Assembly: GCA_964532595.1 (NCBI GenBank) | Contig: CAZHIQ010000004.1 | Coordinates: forward strand, 62,001 to 126,000 | Length of the DNA stretch: 64,000 nt | Direction: 5' to 3' | Source of the DNA: Chryseosolibacter sp964532595 | GTDB taxonomy: Bacteria > Bacteroidota > Bacteroidia > Cytophagales > Cyclobacteriaceae | In this document: piece after piece, positions 60,373 to 64,000 of the stretch | Layout of the letters: each line of letters opens with the position of its first letter | How positions within the stretch are numbered: position 1 is the first letter of the stretch | The notes under the pieces: generated by a model | Told to the model about the DNA's origin: nothing | The model's input: the letters and a program-made list of their open reading frames with translations, nothing else | Databases searched by the model: none | Translations under genes and position numbers: made by a program

Positions 60373-60409
60373 CAAAAATAAACAGCCACGGCAAGATAGC
60401 CGTGGCTGT
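60373..60409 (-). terminator. Terminator of leuA with an embedded TATTTTTG
   Basis: Perfect 10-bp stem CAGCCACGGC / GCCGTGGCTG (60383-60408) with a 6-base loop. On the minus strand TTTATTTTTG follows. The T run contains TATTTTTG (60373-60380), a -7-like element 5 bases before the lipoprotein ATG. It ends the leucine operon. Confidence 0.82.
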
Positions 60410-60434
60410 GTACTTCTGCAAAAAGGGCGTCGGT

Positions 60435-61595
60435 CTACTTGGAGAACACGGCCATTTGCCCGACAAGGGCGATGAGGTCATCGTTCTCCACCTGTTTTTT
60501 CTCGTCGGCGAGAATAAGGAAGTGCTCGTAGATTTGGTCGAGTTCCTGTTTGTTGGGCTGGTAGCCGAGCAGTTCGAGTCTGTGCTTTAGCGCTGCGCGA
60601 CCGCTGCGTGCAGTCAGAATAATGGCTGATGAAGGAACGCCGACATCTTCAGGGTTGATGATCTCGTAGTTCTCCGCGTTTTTCAGGAAGCCATCCTGGT
60701 GGATACCTGAAGAGTGTGCGAACGCGTTGGCACCGACAATTGCTTTGTTCGGTTGGACCGGCATACGCATCATTTCAGAGACCATCTGACTGATTCCGAA
60801 AAGTTTTTCCGACTTGATGTTCGTGTGAAGGCCGAGATCTTTATGTGTTTTGATGATCATCGCAACTTCCTCCAGCGAAGTATTTCCGGCGCGTTCGCCA
60901 ATACCATTGATGGTGACTTCCGCCTGCCGCGCTCCGTTTATGAGCCCTGCCATTGTATTGGCTGTTGCGAGACCCAGGTCATTGTGACAATGCACGGAAA
61001 TTCTCGCCTTGTGGATGTTCTTAACGTTCTCGTACAGGTACTGAATCCGTTTGCCGTAAAGATGCGGCAGGCAATATCCGGTTGTATCGGGAATGTTGAC
61101 AACATCGGCGCCTGCGGCGATGACGGCTTCGACCATCTGGGCCAGGAAGGCCAGGTCAGCGCGACCGGCGTCTTCGGCGAAGAATTCTACTTCAACACCT
61201 TTTTCTTTGGCGTATTTGACTGCCCACACGCCTTGTTCGAGGACCTTCTCGCGCGATGTGTTGAATTTGTGCTTGATATGGATGTCGGATGAGCCGATGC
61301 CGGTGTGGATTCTCGGACGCGCAGCATAACGAAGCGCTTCCGCGGCGACGTCGATGTCGTCTTTCTTGGAGCGTGTCAATGCGCACACCGTAGGTTCCTT
61401 AACGGCTTTCGAAATCTCGATAACGGAGAGGAAGTCTCCGGGACTGGATATCGGAAATCCTGCTTCTATCACATCAACACCGAGAGCCTCAAGCTCGCGG
61501 GCAATGACTACTTTCTCGTCGGTTGAGAGCTGACAGCCCGGAACCTGTTCTCCATCACGCAGTGTCGTATCGAAGATTTCAATCTTTTGACTCAT
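60435..61595 (-). CDS. leuA: 2-Isopropylmalate synthase
   Basis: 386 residues, the short type without a full regulatory domain. The HMGL-like TIM barrel starts with IFDTTLRDGEQVPGC near 6-20, VSVHCHNDLGLA-like text (ISVHCHNDLGLA) near 199-210, and the metal ligands are conserved. It joins acetyl-CoA and 2-oxoisovalerate, the first committed step to leucine. It is the last gene of leuC-leuD-leuB-leuA. The missing C-terminal domain suggests weak or no leucine feedback, or a separate regulatory partner; homocitrate synthase and citramalate synthase are alternatives but the operon favours LeuA. Confidence 0.93.
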   Translation of the reverse strand: MSQKIEIFDTTLRDGEQVPGCQLSTDEKVVIARELEALGVDVIEAGFPISSPGDFLSVIEISKAVKEPTVCALTRSKKDDIDVAAEALRYAARPRIHTGIGSSDIHIKHKFNTSREKVLEQGVWAVKYAKEKGVEVEFFAEDAGRADLAFLAQMVEAVIAAGADVVNIPDTTGYCLPHLYGKRIQYLYENVKNIHKARISVHCHNDLGLATANTMAGLINGARQAEVTINGIGERAGNTSLEEVAMIIKTHKDLGLHTNIKSEKLFGISQMVSEMMRMPVQPNKAIVGANAFAHSSGIHQDGFLKNAENYEIINPEDVGVPSSAIILTARSGRAALKHRLELLGYQPNKQELDQIYEHFLILADEKKQVENDDLIALVGQMAVFSK

Positions 61596-61613
61596 GATCC
61601 TTTAGTTTGGGGT

Positions 61614-62573
61614 TCAATTGTTGATCAGAACATTGGCAACCATTCTCACCTGGTTGCAGACTACATTACCCATCACTTCTGTTCCGAGAATTTTCTCGTG
61701 TGCAGTTGTGCTGTCAGCAATGTCACGCGTACGGTATCCTTCCTGCAAGGTCTTTTCCACAGCTTTTATAATGGCCGTCGATTCGTCTTTCATGCCGAAG
61801 GAAATATCAAGCATAAGCGCTGCCGACAGGATAGAAGCTAACGGATTGGCTATGCCCTTTCCTGTAATGTCGTGCGCGCTTCCGTGTATGGGTTCATACA
61901 GGCCAACGCTGTCTCCAATGGAAGCTGAGGCGAGCATACCCATCGACCCGGCGATTTGCGAGGCCTCGTCGGTAAGAATGTCGCCNNNNNNNNNNNNNNN
62001 NNNNNNNNNNNNNNNNNNNNNNNNNNNNNNNNNNNNNNNNNNNNNNNNNNNNNNNNNNNNNNNNNNNNNNNNNNNNNNNNNNNNNTTTGAATAGATCATC
62101 GTATCGAAGGCAGTGTCACCATTGTTCTGGCGTCCGCGCTCACCGAAGTAAACATCACCCGTGAGTTCACGGAAGAAAAGAATGTCGGCCCCTCTCAGTA
62201 CGTCCGCTTTAATGCTTGATGCCCCGAGCAGTTCGTCAAAAAGCTTGATAGGACGCAGGTTCGCATACAGCCCGAGTTCCTTTCTCATTTTCAGAAGACC
62301 TTGCTCCGGACGTACGGGAAGTGTCGGGTCGTTGTCATACTTAGGGTGGCCTACGGCGCCAAAGAGAATAGCGTCTGTGTTCTTCAGTTTGGTCAATGTC
62401 TCCTCGGGGAGCGGGCTACCGGTAGCTTCGATAGCTTCGTGACCGATTTGGGCATAGTCAAACACAAATTCATGACCGAAGCAATCTGCTATCTGCTCGA
62501 GGACTTTCTTTCCGCAAGTCGTTACTTCTTTTCCGATCCCGTCGCCGGGAACAATTGTGATTTTTTTCTTCAT
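61614..62573 (-). CDS. leuB: 3-Isopropylmalate dehydrogenase, interrupted by an assembly gap
   Basis: The frame is open on both sides of the 100-N gap. The N-terminal part has VPGDGIGKEV, RELTGDVYFGERGR (with the catalytic tyrosine) and the C-terminal part has GDILTDEASQIAGSMGML and EPIHGSAHDITGKGIANP. Compared with the usual length (about 350-365), roughly 80 residues between Y(S) and GDIL are expected but only 33 codons of N are given, so the gap understates the missing DNA. The missing part should hold the catalytic lysine. It oxidises 3-isopropylmalate. Confidence 0.93.
   Translation of the reverse strand: MKKKITIVPGDGIGKEVTTCGKKVLEQIADCFGHEFVFDYAQIGHEAIEATGSPLPEETLTKLKNTDAILFGAVGHPKYDNDPTLPVRPEQGLLKMRKELGLYANLRPIKLFDELLGASSIKADVLRGADILFFRELTGDVYFGERGRQNNGDTAFDTMIYSXXXXXXXXXXXXXXXXXXXXXXXXXXXXXXXXXXGDILTDEASQIAGSMGMLASASIGDSVGLYEPIHGSAHDITGKGIANPLASILSAALMLDISFGMKDESTAIIKAVEKTLQEGYRTRDIADSTTAHEKILGTEVMGNVVCNQVRMVANVLINN
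61986..62085. other. Assembly gap of 100 N inside leuB
   Basis: Exactly 100 N, the usual placeholder for a gap of unknown size. Family length comparison suggests about 240 bases are missing here. No reading frame can be inferred inside it. Confidence 0.99.
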
Positions 62574-62581
62574 CGCTTTTA

Positions 62582-63169
62582 TCAGGGCTGTGTCACTTCA
62601 AACTTCTTGATCTCGTCTCTTAGGTTCAGCAGATAGTCGATATCGTCGTATCCGTTAATCATACAGGTTTTTTTGTAGGGGTTGATATCGAAGCTCTCTT
62701 CGCTACCGTCTTCCAATACAATTTTCTGGTTCTCGAGATCGACAGTAACAACGGTCTTCGGATTTGCATCGATAGCCTTGAATATCGTTGCGAGGAAAGC
62801 ATCAGATACCTGGCAGGGGAGCAGTGCGTTGTTCAGTGCATTGTTCTTGAAAATATCAGCAAAGAAGCTGGATATTACTACGCGGAAACCACCGTCGACA
62901 ATTGCCCAGGCGGCGTGTTCGCGGCTACTGCCACAACCAAAGTTTTTTCCGGCGACAAGAATCTGGCCGGAGTACGTTGGATCGTTGAGGACGAAATCTT
63001 TCGGATTGCCCTCGCCATCATAGCGCCAATCGCGAAAGAGGTTTTCACCGAAACCTTCGCGGGTTGTTGCCTTCAGAAAGCGGGCAGGAATGATCTGGTC
63101 AGTGTCAATATTTTCGATAGGCAGGGGCACTGCCTGGCTTTTCAGGATTGTGAATTTCTGTTTGCTCAT
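62582..63169 (-). CDS. leuD: 3-Isopropylmalate dehydratase small subunit
   Basis: 195 residues. IDTDQIIPARFLK near 18-30, NFGCGSSREHAAWAI near 75-89 and INGYDDIDYLL near the end are the LeuD signatures. The protein forms the small subunit of isopropylmalate isomerase with LeuC and is encoded 21 bases downstream of it. leuB follows after 8 bases. Confidence 0.96.
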   Translation of the reverse strand: MSKQKFTILKSQAVPLPIENIDTDQIIPARFLKATTREGFGENLFRDWRYDGEGNPKDFVLNDPTYSGQILVAGKNFGCGSSREHAAWAIVDGGFRVVISSFFADIFKNNALNNALLPCQVSDAFLATIFKAIDANPKTVVTVDLENQKIVLEDGSEESFDINPYKKTCMINGYDDIDYLLNLRDEIKKFEVTQP

Positions 63170-63190
63170 AAACTCTCTTCGTAACGCAGT

Positions 63191-64000
63191 TTAGAATAGA
63201 TTCAGCTCACGCACGTCAGTCACTTTACCGGTGATAGCGGCGGCGGCGGCGCTCAGCGGACTGGCGAGGAATGTTCTCGACTTGGGTCCCTGACGGCCTT
63301 CGAAGTTTCGGTTCGACGTGGAAATGCAATACTTCCCGGCAGGAATCTTATCTTCGTTCATGGCCAGACATGCGGAGCATCCGGGGCCGCGCAGCTCAAA
63401 CCCAGCCGCTTCGAATATTTTGTCCAGACCTTCCTTGCGCGCTTGTTCTTCGACCTGCTTGGAACCGGGAACTACCCACACCTCAACGTTGTCGGCTTTC
63501 TTCTTCCCTTTTACAATCTCAGCCACGAGACGGAGGTCTTCAATGCGGGCGTTGGTACAACTTCCGATGAAGACATAATCGATGGGTTTTCCGAGGAGCT
63601 GTGAGCCGGGTTCAAGCCCCATGTACTCAAGAGATTTCTTGAAAGAAGGTTGTTCGCTGATGTCCTTCAGTTCTTCGAGGGTGGGGATCCGTTCGGTGAC
63701 TTTGATACCCATACCCGGGTTTGTTCCGTAGGTAATCATGGGAGCGATATCTTCCGCATCGAAAGTCAGTACGCTGTCGAACGCCGCGTCATCATCTGAT
63801 TTCAGTTCCTTCCACTGCTCGACAAGCTTGTCGAACTCTTGTCCCTGGGGAGCGAATTTGCGTCCGCGGATGTAGTTGAAAGTTGTTTCGTCGGGGGCGA
63901 TGAGTCCACCGCGTGCACCCATTTCAATGCTCATGTTGCAGATAGTCATCCGCGCTTCCATCGACAGGTTGCGGATGGTGTCGCCTGCGTATTCCACAAA
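63191..64000 (-). CDS. leuC: 3-Isopropylmalate dehydratase large subunit (5' end outside window)
   Basis: The C-terminal 269 codons are in the window. Aconitase-type cluster cysteines appear in GSCTNARIEDL and GPGCSACLAMN, and RNFEGRQGPKSRTFLASP is typical of LeuC. Together with LeuD it isomerises isopropylmalate with a [4Fe-4S] cluster. The N-terminal portion, including the start codon, is cut by the window end. It is the first visible gene of the leucine operon. Confidence 0.95.
   Translation of the reverse strand, partial: FVEYAGDTIRNLSMEARMTICNMSIEMGARGGLIAPDETTFNYIRGRKFAPQGQEFDKLVEQWKELKSDDDAAFDSVLTFDAEDIAPMITYGTNPGMGIKVTERIPTLEELKDISEQPSFKKSLEYMGLEPGSQLLGKPIDYVFIGSCTNARIEDLRLVAEIVKGKKKADNVEVWVVPGSKQVEEQARKEGLDKIFEAAGFELRGPGCSACLAMNEDKIPAGKYCISTSNRNFEGRQGPKSRTFLASPLSAAAAAITGKVTDVRELNLF

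Noticed and set aside
1..64000. Prophage, insertion sequence, CRISPR array or defence island
   Set aside because: No transposase, integrase, terminal repeats, repeat-spacer pattern or defence genes were seen; the gene content is core-type. The AlbA_2 and VWA/AAA+ genes alone do not justify a defence call.

Overview
The window reads as a chromosome segment of a Bacteroidota member, most likely of the order Cytophagales. Support comes from perfect Bacteroidota-type promoters (TTTG, 19 bp, TAnnTTTG), mostly absent Shine-Dalgarno sequences, a FadL/TodX-like outer-membrane protein, the folP/cdaA and DUF1599/DoxX gene neighbourhoods, a TonB-dependent receptor, a bacillithiol gene (bshA) and a Bacteroidota-type short-chain threonine dehydrogenase next to kbl. 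Base composition is near 50% GC and coding is dense on both strands. I see no rRNA, tRNA, insertion sequence, prophage or CRISPR array. Most of the window is ordinary core-genome content. An assembly gap of 100 N interrupts leuB.

Layout. 1-1.5 kb: polysaccharide flippase (cut by the window start) and an enoyl-CoA hydratase. 1.5-4.2 kb: threonine catabolism (tdh-like and kbl) around a small conserved gene. 4.2-9.6 kb: MgtC-like protein, diadenylate cyclase, folP, DUF1599, DoxX and shikimate kinase. 9.5-12.2 kb: outer-membrane and Tyr/Gly-rich secreted proteins. 12.3-15.9 kb: proS, nfeD, floA and a GNAT enzyme. 15.8-22.7 kb: WG-repeat protein, then a vitamin B12 locus with a BtuF-like lipoprotein, a cobalamin riboswitch, a BtuB-like receptor and MeaB. 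22.7-26.0 kb: a probable three-gene envelope operon, one CHASE2 membrane protein and two tandem FecR-like periplasmic paralogues. 26-32 kb: sucD, PhoH, and a VWA / AAA+ / AlbA_2 operon. 31.9-36.8 kb: FA2H-like hydroxylase, bshA and a GH3/beta-lactamase fusion. 36.9-41.8 kb: mutL, two rhomboids, rlmN and a small secreted protein. 41.9-48 kb: a DgcN/DgcA-like pair, DUF72, a candidate small RNA and clpB. 48-58.8 kb: eukaryote-type glycogen synthase, redoxin, PPTase, WD40, DivIVA-like protein, folB, IscA-like protein, YkvA, SDR, dtd, VanX-like dipeptidase, MazG, HGSNAT-like acyltransferase and comB. 58.8-64 kb: gcvT, a lipoprotein and the leucine operon leuC-leuD-leuB-leuA.

How genes work together. 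Threonine is oxidised by the TDH-like enzyme and cleaved by KBL to glycine and acetyl-CoA; GcvT at 59 kb belongs to the next step, glycine cleavage. The B12 receptor and lipoprotein would feed cobalamin to methylmalonyl-CoA mutase, whose G-protein chaperone is MeaB; the product succinyl-CoA is used by SucD. Several proteins handle D-amino acids (DgcN/DgcA-like, Dtd, VanX-like). The least explained parts are the CHASE2/FecR-like operon, the fusion protein whose GH3 half has lost key motifs, and a hairpin-rich intergenic region downstream of clpB.
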